Positions 23,792 to 34,605 are shown, counted from the stretch's first letter. The stretch is 64,000 nt of DNA from Diplonema papillatum (GCA_030068145.1 JAPJBO010000710.1:56240-120239), one strand, 5' to 3'. The notes: generated by a model from the sequence alone, not told the origin. Numbers and translations: made by a program.

Positions 23792-24991
23792 ATGTCGCCG
23801 AATGCGCGCCTGGTTGTTGCTGGCGTCTGCGCGACGTTAGCGGTCCTTGCGGGGTGGAGCTCGGCCGGGTCGCCGCTGCCGGTCCCCGCGGCGGCGCAGG
23901 CCGGTCCCGCCATCAAGACCGAGATCGTCGCGTCCGGGCGGTGCACGGCCGAAATCCGGAACTTCTGCGTCTCGAGCCGCGGGGTCCACGTTTTTGTGGC
24001 CGACCCGTCGAACCCGCGGGCCGACGGCCTCCCCGCCCTGCCCTACTGCCAAGAAATGGCGCCTAACGACCCGCCCGTCCTCACCCGCTACGTCGCGTCC
24101 AGCGAGTCGAAGGGCCTCCGCTTCGCGGACGACGAGGTGGCGTTCGTCTATCCGACGACGCCGTTCTACCTCACTCCGTGGCACTTGTGGATCAACACGC
24201 TCGCGGCCTACGACACGGTTGAACGGTACAACCTGTCGGACAGTCCGGTGTTCGTGCAGTGGTACAGGGGTAAGTACCGGCACCGGCCGTCGTATAAGCC
24301 GACGCTGCAGCCGCCGCCCGCGGGGTTCAAGATGGCCCCGCTGCTCAACTGCTTGGGCAAGGGCGCGGTGGGGTTCGACGAGCTGCCGGCCGCGGCGCCC
24401 GGCTGCTTCGCGCGCGGCGTGGTCGGCGTCGCGCGGTGGGCCGAGGGCCTGCCGCTGGCGACCGCGAACAACAGCTACGGGCACCACTACGACAAGGGGC
24501 TCGTGCGCCGGTGGATGGCGCGGCTCGGCGCGTGCGTGGGGTGGGATGCCCAGGCGGCGCGGGCCCGGGCGTGCGGCGCGCCTTCCTTCGCGGCGAGCGT
24601 CCTGCGGCGCCAAAAAGGCCGGCAGATCCTCAACGCCGACGCTGTCGCCGCCTCCCTGGGCGCCGTGCCGGGGTTCCGGGTGGCCGAGGCGTTTGCCGAG
24701 GGGCTCACGCTCCAGCAGCAGCTCGAGGTCTTCTCGGAGGCCGACGTCGTCGTCTCCGCGTTCGGCTCGGGGCTGACGTGGCTGCCGTTCATGCGGCGGG
24801 CCGGCGTCGTCCTCGCCATCATCCCGGGGCAGGGCGCCGGCGGCGACAAATACCTGCCGGGGCTCCGCGGGCCCGCGCTGCCCGTCAACACCTACACCTC
24901 GATCGGAACCTGGGCCCAGCACCTCGACTATTACACGTTGACCTCCGGCCCCACCGCGAAGACGAAGAAGTACGCCTCTTTTTTCCGTTAA
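23792..24991 (+). CDS. GT61-type (DUF563) glycosyltransferase, membrane anchored
   Basis: 399 residues from ATG 23792 to TAA. Residues about 5-28 are a hydrophobic signal-anchor, giving a type II ER/Golgi topology. The C-terminal half shows the family core: a strand ending V-V-V-S-A-F-G-S-G-L-T-W, in the position of the GT61 S-A-H-G-A-G-L-T motif, followed by P-F-M and a hydrophobic strand ending I-I-P, and before it an F-x-V-A-E-x-F-A-E-G-L-T-L-x-Q-Q region. The His of the usual H-G-A motif is Phe here. Members transfer sugars such as xylose, arabinose or GlcNAc to glycans or proteins; the acceptor cannot be told. The 5' part of this gene has been duplicated in pieces upstream. Confidence 0.78.
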   Translation: MSPNARLVVAGVCATLAVLAGWSSAGSPLPVPAAAQAGPAIKTEIVASGRCTAEIRNFCVSSRGVHVFVADPSNPRADGLPALPYCQEMAPNDPPVLTRYVASSESKGLRFADDEVAFVYPTTPFYLTPWHLWINTLAAYDTVERYNLSDSPVFVQWYRGKYRHRPSYKPTLQPPPAGFKMAPLLNCLGKGAVGFDELPAAAPGCFARGVVGVARWAEGLPLATANNSYGHHYDKGLVRRWMARLGACVGWDAQAARARACGAPSFAASVLRRQKGRQILNADAVAASLGAVPGFRVAEAFAEGLTLQQQLEVFSEADVVVSAFGSGLTWLPFMRRAGVVLAIIPGQGAGGDKYLPGLRGPALPVNTYTSIGTWAQHLDYYTLTSGPTAKTKKYASFFR

Positions 24992-26484
24992 CATTTCTCC
25001 TTAAGTTGCATGAGATGCCAGTCTCAGCAGATTACTTAACCGCTTAAGAGCACAGGACTTCTCCGGCCGTCTTGCGTCGCCGTTGGCAACGTTTCAAACC
25101 GGAACGATGTTTGCTGTATTTTATGGTCAGGCAACCTTCCCAACACACTCTTGCCAGACGGGAGCGGCTTAGGGAAGAGAAACTACTCTGCGGCATCACA
25201 AATTCCCAACAGGGTTACTCACCAGGCCTTTGTTGCAGCTGTCGACTTGTAGCGTACCACGCTGGCTGCTGCAGTGCGTTCCCTGCTTCGTGCCGATGTT
25301 TCTGGCACTCGATGCCTCGCCTCGTTTCCAGAGGTTGCAGGAACCCGCGCTGCCACCTTACGGGACCTGGTTATCCGAAACATGGGCGGGACTGGCGCAC
25401 CCCTTTAGAGGTCTAACAAGATGTGCGCTTTTGCAGAGCGAACGCGTTGTTCGTCGTGTTCTTTTGCTCTTTTCGCTGTCGAAACGACAGCGAAATGCTG
25501 TCCGCACATATTATCGTGCGTGGGAATTCTTTGTTTACCGCAGCTGGAGTTGTAACCAATTTCAAATTGCTTCACGGAATCACGAAAACCCACGACAAAC
25601 AGCTGGAAGGACCAGGACGTCGTTGCTCCCCCGGAGCTGCTTGCGGAATTCGTAGCAATAGTAACGGAGCACTTTAGCGGGCAATTTGTGAAGTCTTGCG
25701 ATGCGTGGTAGCAATCGAGAAAGCTCGAACCGAGTCGCCTGTTCGTGGCAGTTTTTGAAGCCTTTCAGTGTTGCAGCCATGGAGGATGCTCGATCCGTCG
25801 GTACGCGTGGGAGGGTCGTCTTTCTCGCTGCCTCGCAGAAGGAGTAGGCGTCGTTCGCTTGCCCAGACCCAGTCAGGAAGCATGACTTGATGACGTGATG
25901 ACTTGACTGTCTCAGAGTCGTCTTCAGCTCGCATGTCCGGACGCAACCCCGGTAGTAATCCATGAGGAACAGATGTACCCACAGGGGTTCTTGTTCATTT
26001 CTCGCTGATTTTGCATCGGTTGAGATTGGCGTACGTTTTTAAAAAGCCGCTCGATACTTTGTCTTGTGTAGTGGCTACAACGTTAGTGGCACCCCCGCAT
26101 CCTCGTGGCCGAATGACGAGTTCCTAATTCACGTCATCCCGGTATGTACGTACCGGATTACCTCCCGCATACGCACATACAGAACACCGCTGATCAGCCA
26201 TTCTGAGCTCATTCCCGGGGTTCCTCGTGTGGCGGTCCAATCAAGGTCAATGATGAAGTGCCGGGCACAGTTGTCACCTCGGGAATCTCTATCGGCTATC
26301 CTCAGTGTTGGGCATTGCAGTTGGACCTTGCCGTTGGGCATTGCTCCTGTGCATTGCAGCAGCGGTTTTCGTTCAATGAGAGGAAAGGAATGAAGAAATC
26401 CGAGTAACAACTTCCGATGGGGTGATACCCCAAGGGTACTCTGGACACCCTGCGGGGTCACTCCACCTATCCCATGTCGCCAGT
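24992..26484. other. Intergenic, nothing recognised
   Basis: No long coding-like frame, RNA or clear repeat is seen on either strand. Confidence 0.5.
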
Positions 26485-28099
26485 TTAAAACCTCCTCCTC
26501 CTAACAGCAAGTGACATGTTAGTGAGGTTCTCGCCTGTTAAAGACGAAACTGGAACCCGTGAAGGTAGGTCAGCCGGGTTCACTGTGACTGAAAGCAGCG
26601 ATGCCTTCAAACAGCCAGACAACTCAATTTTGGTGTCGACGGCCTTCTCGTATGGGTGCAACGCGTTCATGAGTCTGCGGAAGAATTTCAGGGCGAAATA
26701 AAACTCGCCCGCAAAGACGCCAACAATGGCTGACGTGTGCAACAACCTGCCAGCCAAAGACTCAAGAGCTGCCGCTGTCATCAACCAACGACACCTCGGA
26801 CGTGCCGCTTCTATACGCTGTGCGCCGTGTACTGGCGCCGCTCCGCTCTCCATAGACTCGCCAGCCCATCCGTAGACACCTGCCTGTCAGCTTCCGGAAA
26901 CTCCCCAGTGAGCGCACCAACGATGCGATGCCTTCCGTCAGCGGACCCGTCACAACGACCATCCGGCTCTTGGCTCCGCCCCTTCGGGAGTGTGCTCCAG
27001 TCGATGATGACCTCCGTACCCGTCACCAGGACACCGCCACCTCGCTCCATCGCGAAGCCGTCTTCCACGCGAGCATGGCCGCGAGGCGTATACTAGGCGA
27101 TTGGCGAAGCGCCCATCCGATCAGCGTATCCTGGGGGACAGCCTCCGCCTGAGTCAGGCTCCCCCGATGTCGCTGACACAAAAAAGCACGCCGTATCCGG
27201 GTTCACCTCCAGCCCACGCCTCCGATCCACCCTCAAACGCGTAAAGGAATCCTCCAAGGCATCGCTTCCAGCCCTATCCTGCCATCCACTAACGTACCGA
27301 ATGCGCAACGCCTGCAGCAACCCCTCGGGATCCACTGCCATCTACTCGGCCCCTTTTCCACGTACCTGAACGACACCGGCATCTCCGGCTCAGCGACAAC
27401 AGTCGTTGCAGCAGGTCTACTTCGTTCCGCTTCCATGGCCAACGACTTCATCTTGAGGCCCTGCACCTCTCTCTTCTGCTCCTCAATACACCCGAGCGCC
27501 TGCGCGTACATGCCCGTGAGCTGCACCATTGTGACACCGGCGGGAGTTTTGCTGCGGGGGTTGCGGCCAACGTCGGTGGTGGAACCGTGCCTGCTTTGCC
27601 CAACACTTTGTGGCAGGCCGCCTTCAGCCTCTCCTTGTCTTCGTCGCCGGCCATCAGCACGGCTAGTCCGCGTTGGAGGTCGAACCCCCGCAGCGTCCGC
27701 CGCATCGGCACCTATCGTCTCAACCAAAACCGAGAGGACTTTAGCCCTTCATACATGACCGCAGAACGACTTCATGTCCGTGACCTTAAACTTCCTTTTG
27801 GTAAACACGTCCGAATCCAGGAGTCTTTCAGCGCGGCGGGGGAAACGGTACTCCCACTTCTCCGTGTTCGGAAGCGGGGACTGCTGACTGTCCGGCATTT
27901 CAATAACGAAACAAAATGTTTCCCCTGAAGACCAGACACCCCATGTCGATTCGTCAAGCCCAGCAGATTCCCTCGGAAAATCCGTGAGGCAGCCAGCAGA
28001 GGAAGTTGCGACCCTGAGCTGGCAATCAACACAAGTTACGCCAACCTCCGTCATAGACTGCCAGCTGTATCTTTCTTCTAGGCAAAACCGCGGTTTCAC
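26485..28099 (-). pseudogene. Decayed coding region, possibly a retroelement
   Basis: Consecutive minus-strand frames with protein-like composition (about 28099-27749, 27727-27340, 27341-27093, 27068-26811 and 26853-26485) switch phase several times, as expected for one frameshifted ORF. The last part has a helix resembling the RT thumb / pre-RNase H region of DIRS- or LTR-type elements (A-L-E-S-L-A-G-R-L-L-H). No catalytic motif is intact, so the family is unproven. Confidence 0.35.
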
Positions 28100-28654
28100 A
28101 TTTCTTCGGCATTCATGTTCTCCCCGTCAGCGGCTCGTCAAGCGTCAGCAAACCGGTCCCTTACGCAGCTCTCCTACAGTGTTGTAAGTGGCAAGTGAAT
28201 GCGTGACCCCTGCAAAAGAGTCGAACTTTGAGTGTGTAGGCCCCTCCGAAGAAAGGCCCATCCCGGGTCTCTGGGTCGCGTGATGGCCCTGCATATGAGT
28301 CGAACTTTGAGTCGTGATCCGCAGGCATCCGCAGACTCGGCCCTGAGGGGAAATTGTGATTCATACAACGCCGACAGCGCAATAATAGTGAAAGCCCAGC
28401 TCGACACATCGTTTGCTTTCCCTCCCCGCCAACGGCCACTAAAAAATGCAAGACTACGCGGCCTCACAAACCGCAAAACGTTTGCCACAGACAGGCAGGA
28501 ACTCCCGGCGTGAGTTTCAGCGACCATCCATCTTAGCTGAGCACAAAACCGAACCCAGTCTAAAACGAGCATAGGTCACCAACCCTTCCGCCTCCCCTCC
28601 CTGAGAGAAAGACAGGCATTTGACTAAGCTCTTTCCGTCTTCGGATAGGACGAG

Positions 28655-30019
28655 ATGTCGGTGCCCATCCGGTCGGTGTTGGTTGTCGGAGGGAGGGACA
28701 GCGGCGTCGATGAGTTGTTGACTGCGCTGACGGGGCGGAAGCGGAATCTCACGTTCCCGTGCTTGCACCGGATGCGGGAGGTCGTCGGAGAAGAAGTTCT
28801 GCAGGCGGACGTCGAGCTTTTCTTGCGCAGGGACGCCACCGTGCCGGCTCCAGGGGAACCCAAGGTGTTCGATGCGGTCGCCCTGGTGTTCCACACCGGC
28901 TCTGCGGACTCCGCCGACGTGCTGACGGAGGCGTGGAAGGACGCCATTGACGCCGTCGACGCGCCAAAGATTGCCATCGGAACCGGTGCTGAAGTGGGCG
29001 TTCCGCAGTTCATTAAGGACGACCTTGCCGACGCGAGCGGCGCCGAGCCGTCCAAAATGCTGTCCCTCGCAAAGACCGCCGCGCTCGGCGAGCAGCTGAA
29101 CGCGGCCGTGCACGAGACCTCGGCGGCGGCCCCGTCGCACGTTCGCGACGTTTTCACCCGGGTGCTGCAAGCAGCTGTGGACCCTTCGCTCACAACGGTT
29201 CTCGCGGAAGAGCAAGTCAAAGACAACCGCCTCGTCCTTTTCAACTACCTGCGGGATGCCAACATCGGCGTGCCCCTCAAGGACCCGCAGAAGCGTCAGA
29301 AGTCCGCTATGGAGAGCAAGTTGGGAAGGGCGGCGGCGGCTGCTATGGGGGCGCGGAATCAGAATAAATGGGAGGTCCGGAAGACAGACGCGGGGAAGGT
29401 GTACTACAGAAAAAGGGGTACGAAGGCGTGGCAGAAGGAGCGGCCCGTTGACTTCGATGGCGATCGTACGCAAGAGGACAGGGAGAAGACGGCGAAGGAT
29501 AGGTTGGAACACGAGGTGGACATCCTCAGAGCACGGTCCGTGGCCGCGGCGAAGGTCGGCTCCCGGGGGCAGCTGGCGGAAAAGGAGCATGAATACGAAA
29601 CCGCTTTCGAAGAGGTGATGACGAACCTCACCGCGAGACGCGATGCGCTCTCCGAAGCAGTCGAGCATCTTCAACGCGAATACGAAGGCATCAAAGCCGT
29701 GGAACGCCTCAACGAGGGCCGCAGCGAGAGGCTTGACGACCTGTACGATCTCAAGGCGCGCACGAACACAATCGTTCAAGAACGCGTTTCGGATGACATC
29801 GACCATGAAGAAAAAATGGAGAAGCTACGAGCGCAGTTCGCGGCCTTGCAGAAAATGGAGCTCATGCCCGTCGTTGCAGACGAGGCGTTCGAATCTGCTG
29901 CTCTGTATGCGGTTCCCCCTTCGACCGTTTTTCGGCAACGTAAGGGGAACAGGGGAACACAGGGTCAAATCCCACCAATGTCAGCTGCGGAGAAATCCCA
30001 GCTCGTGCAATTCAGCTGA
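28655..30019 (+). CDS. WW-domain coiled-coil protein with degenerate GTPase-like start
   Basis: 454 residues in one exon, ATG 28655 to TGA. Residues 5-25 (R-S-V-L-V-V-G-G-R-D-S-G-V-D-E-L-L) have the strand-loop-helix shape of a Walker A region but lack the Lys. Later strands F-D-A-V-A-L-V-F and P-K-I-A-I-G resemble switch and base-binding strands of small GTPases, so nucleotide binding is doubtful. Residues 238-264 form a WW domain (W, then Y-Y, then W with P after three residues). Residues about 275-420 are strongly helical, with charged heptads. The role may be Pro-rich ligand binding plus coiled-coil assembly. I do not recognise a named family for the whole protein. Confidence 0.72.
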   Translation: MSVPIRSVLVVGGRDSGVDELLTALTGRKRNLTFPCLHRMREVVGEEVLQADVELFLRRDATVPAPGEPKVFDAVALVFHTGSADSADVLTEAWKDAIDAVDAPKIAIGTGAEVGVPQFIKDDLADASGAEPSKMLSLAKTAALGEQLNAAVHETSAAAPSHVRDVFTRVLQAAVDPSLTTVLAEEQVKDNRLVLFNYLRDANIGVPLKDPQKRQKSAMESKLGRAAAAAMGARNQNKWEVRKTDAGKVYYRKRGTKAWQKERPVDFDGDRTQEDREKTAKDRLEHEVDILRARSVAAAKVGSRGQLAEKEHEYETAFEEVMTNLTARRDALSEAVEHLQREYEGIKAVERLNEGRSERLDDLYDLKARTNTIVQERVSDDIDHEEKMEKLRAQFAALQKMELMPVVADEAFESAALYAVPPSTVFRQRKGNRGTQGQIPPMSAAEKSQLVQFS

Positions 30020-30149
30020 GTATCTACTGGGGGCTAATTACTATAACCGTATACAATTGAACCGTATAATACAAGAAAGGTAAATTTCCCTTATATCCCA
30101 CCCCAAACAAATTTGTGCCCTTATATCCCACTTCAAACAAATTTTCCGA

Positions 30150-31045
30150 GACTAGAGGTATGCTAATAGCTCTATCGAGCCAACCCCACTTTTTAGGGGG
30201 TGGCTGCAGACGGCTCATTAAATCGGTGGCAATCTACGCGGGGAAGGTGCCTTTTGGGCCCAGTTGGATAGCAATGGTAACTCCATTGCTAATACATGTC
30301 CGAAGAATCCAACTCGATTCAACCCCGTGGCCTTAAAACCGCGGGGTCGAGGTGGATACAATTGACCGAGATAAGAACCAACGCTAGCAATAGCAGCGGT
30401 GTGTGGATGAACAGGTCAATCGAGTGATAGCACACGACTTCAAGTCGGTGCAAGCCCGCAAGAGCTTCTGCCCTATCAGCTTTTGACGGTAGTGTAGTGG
30501 ACTACCGTGGCTGTAACGGGTAACGGGGAATTAGAGTTCGATTCCGGAGAGGGAGCCGGAGAAACGGCTACCACATCTAAGGATGGCAGCAGGTACGCAA
30601 ATTGCCCAATAGCAACACTGCTGAGGCAGCGAAGAGAAATAGCCTCGACACGTACTTAGTACGTTAGAAGCAATGGATGATATCTAAACCTGTCAATGAA
30701 CACAATTGGTGGACAAGTCTGGTGCCAGCACCCGCGGTAATTCCAGCACCAATAGCGGTAAATTTGTTGCATTAGTGTGATTGTCAGGCCTTCGACTACC
30801 CTGAGCAACGCACTATGCACACTCCGTGTCTACCAATAGCGTATATTAATGCTGCTGCTGTTAAAAAGCTCGTAGTTGGATCCAGAGCTCAGGTTGCAAG
30901 GTGGCCCAGTTTGCTGGGCATCAGCGTACTGCTGGTATTCAGAAGGCTGGGATCAACCCCTCGCATCAAGACCTGTGCTCTATGAACGGTGGTAATGGTG
31001 CCTTGCAAGTAATCTCTTCATCGGGATGAAAGCGCTTACGCGTCC
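30150..31045 (+). rRNA. SSU (18S) rRNA 5' half, interrupted copy
   Basis: It runs from around GACGGCTCATTAAATC through GATTCCGGAGAGGGAGCC, ACGGCTACCACATC and CCAGCACCCGCGGTAATTCC to AAAAAGCTCGTAGTTGGATC and part of V4. It then stops abruptly at a J-type repeat array. A 74-bp insertion breaks the highly conserved CCAATAGCG/TATATTAA site. The 3' half is missing here; a different part of SSU lies antisense at 9600-9990. Probably not functional. Confidence 0.88.
30758..30831 (+). mobile_element. 74-bp insertion in SSU rDNA with 10-bp target duplication
   Basis: ACCAATAGCG occurs at 30748-30757 and again at 30832-30841, exactly flanking the insert. Removing the insert and one copy restores the universal rRNA sequence. 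The first 57 bases match 18860-18916. The insert begins GTAAAT but has no terminal inverted repeats or poly-A. Confidence 0.8.
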
Positions 31046-31047
31046 AC

Positions 31048-31328
31048 AACTTAGCTTCACTCGAACTTTGTTTCCCCCGAACTTTGCTTCACCAGAACTT
31101 AGCCTCCCCAGAACTTAGCTTCACCCGAACTTGCTGCTGACTTAGCTTCGCCGAACTGAGCTTCACCGGAACTTAGCTTCACCCGAACTTTGCTTTGACT
31201 TAGCTTCGCCCGAACTTTGTTTCGCCAGAACTTAGCTTCACCTGAACTTTGCTTTGACTTAGCTTCGCCGAACTTTGCTTCACCCGAACTTTGCTTCGCC
31301 AGAGCTTAGCTTGACCAGAACTTTACTC
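31048..31328 (+). repeat. J-type minisatellite array
   Basis: Degenerate units combine AACTTAGCTTCACC, CGAACTTTGCTTCGCC and variants. Same-strand arrays lie at 44448-44590 and 55976-56695. This array separates the SSU fragment from the LINE remnant. Confidence 0.85.
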
Positions 31329-31341
31329 TCGCCTGGCTGTA

Positions 31342-32844
31342 ATGAACGAACTGAAACAGAGAATTTCGGTAAACCATCAAGAGATACTTAGAACGCTGAA
31401 TCTCACTTATGCCCTCCCGGTTCTGCTGTATGGCTGTGCAATTTTTGGGAATGCCATTAGCGATAGCAACAAGAACCTGCTGAGAACCGACCATAACAGA
31501 GCCCTCAGAATTGTTTCTGGCCTTCCCCAGTCCACTCCGCTCCACGCACTTCATCTAGAAACTCGAGTCCTCCCGCTCGATATTCTGGTTGATGTCAAGA
31601 GTGTATCCCTGGTAGAAAACTTACGACGACAGAAAGATACAATAGCCAAGCGGCTCTGCGCCTCTCTTGGCTGGAGCAAAGGACAAATGCTTGAAAAAAC
31701 GAACGCAGTAATAAAATCAGCAGGTCTGAACGAAGTCGCCCGACAGAACCACGTCACCGACCCACTTACTCCGGAACTAATTGCAGCCCCCTCAACAAAG
31801 TTCACAACCAATATCCCAGGAGTAAAGAAGTCTAACCCCCCGACAATTAACCGGCGGCTAGCAGAAACGTTCCTGATACAGAATGGCCCATTTGACGTAA
31901 CGATATTCACCGATGGATCAAAAGCTCACCTTGACCCCCACACTGGATCGGCTTGCGTCATAGACATGACCGGACTTCCAAACGCTAAATCTATCAAACT
32001 CCCCAAAACCATACTGAAAGGCCGGCTTACATTACAGCTTTTTCGTTTCTCAGACACATCGATTGCAGCGGCCTGTAGTGCTGGTGTCCATGCCTCGGTA
32101 TTTCGCACCGAAATGGTGGCCCAATTATTGGCTGCAGTGCTGCTTCCCTACCTGCTCGAACAAATGCCAAGTGAAACCCGCCTTAGAATAGCAATCTGCT
32201 CAGACTCGCAGTCTGTACTTCGGGTTCTCGAGAAAGGAATCCGGGGTCAATACGACAAAGCAACTGAGATGATCTGGAAAAGATGGCACTACATGCTATC
32301 AAAAAACGCTTCCTTACATCTTATACATGTACCCTCCCACTCTGGTCTACGGGGCAATGAAAACGCCGACAAGGTTGCAAAATATGTACAGAAGAAACCA
32401 TCCCCCCAGAAACTGGTTAACCTTGTACCCGTGGACCTCAACTCAGCAAAAGCCCGGACACTGGAATCGATCCGACAATTATGGCTAAGGCAAAGGCCGC
32501 AAGGCCATCACTACCGAGCCACGATGCCAAACAAGCTACCCAGCAACCTCACTCTCCAACAACGTTCTTTCCTTCTACAGATTAGGTGTGGTCACTCCAG
32601 CCTCAACAAAGAACATCTGTGCAGCGACGAGAACAGAAAAAGGTTTATACGGGACAGCACATGCTGGCACTGCAAGAGGAAGACTGGTGATCTCCTTGCG
32701 CACACCCTGCTAAGCTGTTCAGCAACAATGACAACAAGAACAAGGTTCTACCCCGGGAAACCGGAGTTGCCTGTATTATTCGAACCTCTTAACTGTGAAA
32801 AAACGTTACAAATGCTGCATGAAACTGGTGACTACGCTTCATAG
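31342..32844 (+). mobile_element. 5'-truncated non-LTR retrotransposon: RT end, RNase H, zinc knuckle
   Basis: An uninterrupted 500-residue frame starts inside the RT thumb (N-L-T-Y-A-L-P-V-L-L-Y-G-C). It continues into an RNase H domain: T-D-G-S near residue 193, E at the V-F-R-T-E-M helix, S-D-S-Q-S, and the H-S-G-L-x-G-N-E-x-A-D motif. It ends with a C-W-H-C ... H-T-L-L-S-C knuckle. This order fits ingi/Vingi or I-clade LINEs. Codon use is much more AT-rich than the host genes. The RT catalytic part is missing. Confidence 0.88.
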
Positions 32845-32848
32845 TATT

Positions 32849-33193
32849 TTACGACGTAGACTGTACAGAAAGTAGAGAAAATGTAAAGTCCCCACCTTGA
32901 CGCCCACCCCCACGCTCCAAACCCCGTGCTACCTGCGGCCCTGCCTGCTGGTAGGGCTGCGGCCCTGCCTGCTGGAAGGGTTGCGGTCCCCCTTGCAGGA
33001 AGGGCTGCAGCCCCGCCAGTAGGAAGGGCTGCGGCCCTGCCTGTTGGAAGGGCTGCGGCCCCGCCTGCTGGAGGGGCTGCGGCCTCTCCTGGTGGAAGGG
33101 CATCGGCCCCCCCCGTTGGCAGGGCTGCGGCCCTGCCTGCTGGACGGGTTGCGGCCCCGCCTGCTGGACGGGTTGCGGTCCGCACGACCACAA
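32849..33193 (-). repeat. 24-bp repeat tract, possible GPQPxQQA-type peptide
   Basis: About ten copies of a 24-bp unit (core GGCTGCGGCCCTGCCTGCTGG) keep an open frame on the minus strand, giving an eight-residue G-P-Q-P-F-Q-Q-A repeat. Because the unit length is a multiple of three, several frames stay open, so coding is uncertain. It lies downstream of the Pro-rich ORF on the same strand. Confidence 0.45.
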
Positions 33194-33303
33194 GCCGGAC
33201 CAAACTTGTGAGTGTGGGACTGTCCGTTTTTCCGTCGGGACTTACCCACTAAAACCACCTAACTCAGAGATTCGAGAGATGCAGAGGGTGCTACCCACGG
33301 TTC

Positions 33304-34461
33304 TCACCGTGTACGCGGCGCGATGGAGGGGCCACCCTCCACGCGGGACTTGGCCAGTCCTTGCGCTGTCTGCCGCAGGGGTGCCCGGTGGCTAGACGGA
33401 TCTTGCGTCGGAACCCCTGCGCTCGCTGTGGCGCGGCTTGGCGGTCCCCAATTCCGTTTTTCTACGGTCGTTGGGGTACCTGGTGATCGTCCAGTCTGGG
33501 CGAGTCCGGTTGAACCGGCAGACTGTGGCAAGGGTACGATCACGCCGCTCAACTCACTCGGGGAGACACCCTCCACAAGCGACCGGCTTGCGACCGGTCT
33601 GGGAGAGTGCCTCGGGTGAGGTTGCTGCTGCACCTGGGTGTTTTGGGCGCTCTTGCTCAGGCTGGGGTCCTGAAGGCGGGCTTTTTTGGGGCAGTATTTC
33701 TCACCCAGGAGTATGGAGCAGGGGGGGTCTTTTCGCTTCAGCCGGGGCGGTGGCTGATGGGCGGCGATTATTATTATTTCTGGGGGGGAGGGAGCCTTTT
33801 TCGGGGGGGGCGGTGGTGGCTGGTCGTCCCCCGGGGGGCGCGGTTTTTTCAAGAGTTGTGGGTTGCTCAGTCCCACCGGGGGGTCTTTTCTCTTGAGTGC
33901 CTGCGGGTTTGTTTCTGGTGCTGGTGCGTTTTTCGGGGGGAGTGGCTCTCGTTTTGGGGGAGGTGCCTGCGGGTTTGTTTCGGGTGCTGAGGCGTTTTTC
34001 GGGGGGGGGAGCTCTCGTTTTTGGGGGGGTGCCTGTGGGTTTGTTTCGGATGCTTGGGCGTTTTTCGGGGGGGGGAGCTCTCGTTTTTGGGGGGGTGCCT
34101 GCGGGTTTGTTTCAGATGCTGTGGCGTTTTTCGGGGGGGGGAGCTCTCTTTTTTGGGGGGCTGCGAGGTTTGCGGGTGGTTGGCGTTTTTCGGGGGGCTG
34201 GGGGGCTTTCGCGGCTGCCTGCAGCTTGAGCGCCTGTGTGTGTGGATTGAGGCCTTTTTGTAGCCCTTGCTTTTTTGGTGCGGGTCGGCCTTTTCCGGGG
34301 AGATCCAGGGGCTTCGAGGTGGCCGGGGCGGTCTCCCCCTTGCGGACCTGCGGCTTTGGGGTTGGGACGACCGGTGGCAGCGGCGGCACGACCGACGAGG
34401 ATGGCGTGTCCTCGACCCCCAACGGGTCCCGCCTGGTCCCCGCCGAGCTACGAACAGCCGC
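33304..34461 (-). CDS. Pro/Lys-rich repeat protein, probable exon
   Basis: A minus-strand frame of about 385 codons begins directly after a good acceptor (GGTTTGTCAG, 34462-34471) and has no early ATG, so it is probably an internal or last exon. Residues about 100-190 contain four copies of a 19-residue unit (core KRELPPPKNA plus SETNPQAP) from 57-bp DNA repeats. A Pro run and I-I-I-I segment follow, then KR-rich parts suited to a nuclear or gag-like basic protein. No domain is recognised. The acceptor-side intron is part of a sequence also present at 20203-20345. Confidence 0.45.
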   Translation of the reverse strand, partial: AAVRSSAGTRRDPLGVEDTPSSSVVPPLPPVVPTPKPQVRKGETAPATSKPLDLPGKGRPAPKKQGLQKGLNPHTQALKLQAAAKAPQPPEKRQPPANLAAPQKRELPPPKNATASETNPQAPPQKRELPPPKNAQASETNPQAPPQKRELPPPKNASAPETNPQAPPPKREPLPPKNAPAPETNPQALKRKDPPVGLSNPQLLKKPRPPGDDQPPPPPPKKAPSPPEIIIIAAHQPPPRLKRKDPPCSILLGEKYCPKKARLQDPSLSKSAQNTQVQQQPHPRHSPRPVASRSLVEGVSPSELSGVIVPLPQSAGSTGLAQTGRSPGTPTTVEKRNWGPPSRATASAGVPTQDPSSHRAPLRQTAQGLAKSRVEGGPSIAPRTR

Positions 34462-34605
34462 CTGACAAACCAGACTCACACCGCAGTCCTGTCTGCAGAC
34501 ACTCAGGTTCCGCGCTGATGATGGTCCGCCTTATGTGTCCGTGGCTTAAAGGACCGAAACACGGCGCAGACGGGACCAGTGCGGTGTTGAGCACATACCC
34601 ATTCA
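34461..34605. repeat. Dispersed repeat shared with 20203-20345
   Basis: Both places contain CAAACCAGACTCACACCGC, CTGTCTGCAGACACTCAGG and CCGCCTTATGTGTCCGTGGC in the same order and orientation, with a short indel near 34565. The following 34606-35084 shows no recognisable feature. Confidence 0.8.

Noticed and set aside
23837-24994. 385-codon minus frame opposite the GT61 gene
   Set aside because: Arg/His/Pro-rich shadow; the + frame contains family motifs.
28517-29806. 429-codon minus frame opposite the WW-domain gene
   Set aside because: No start context or domain; the + frame has a WW domain and coiled coil.
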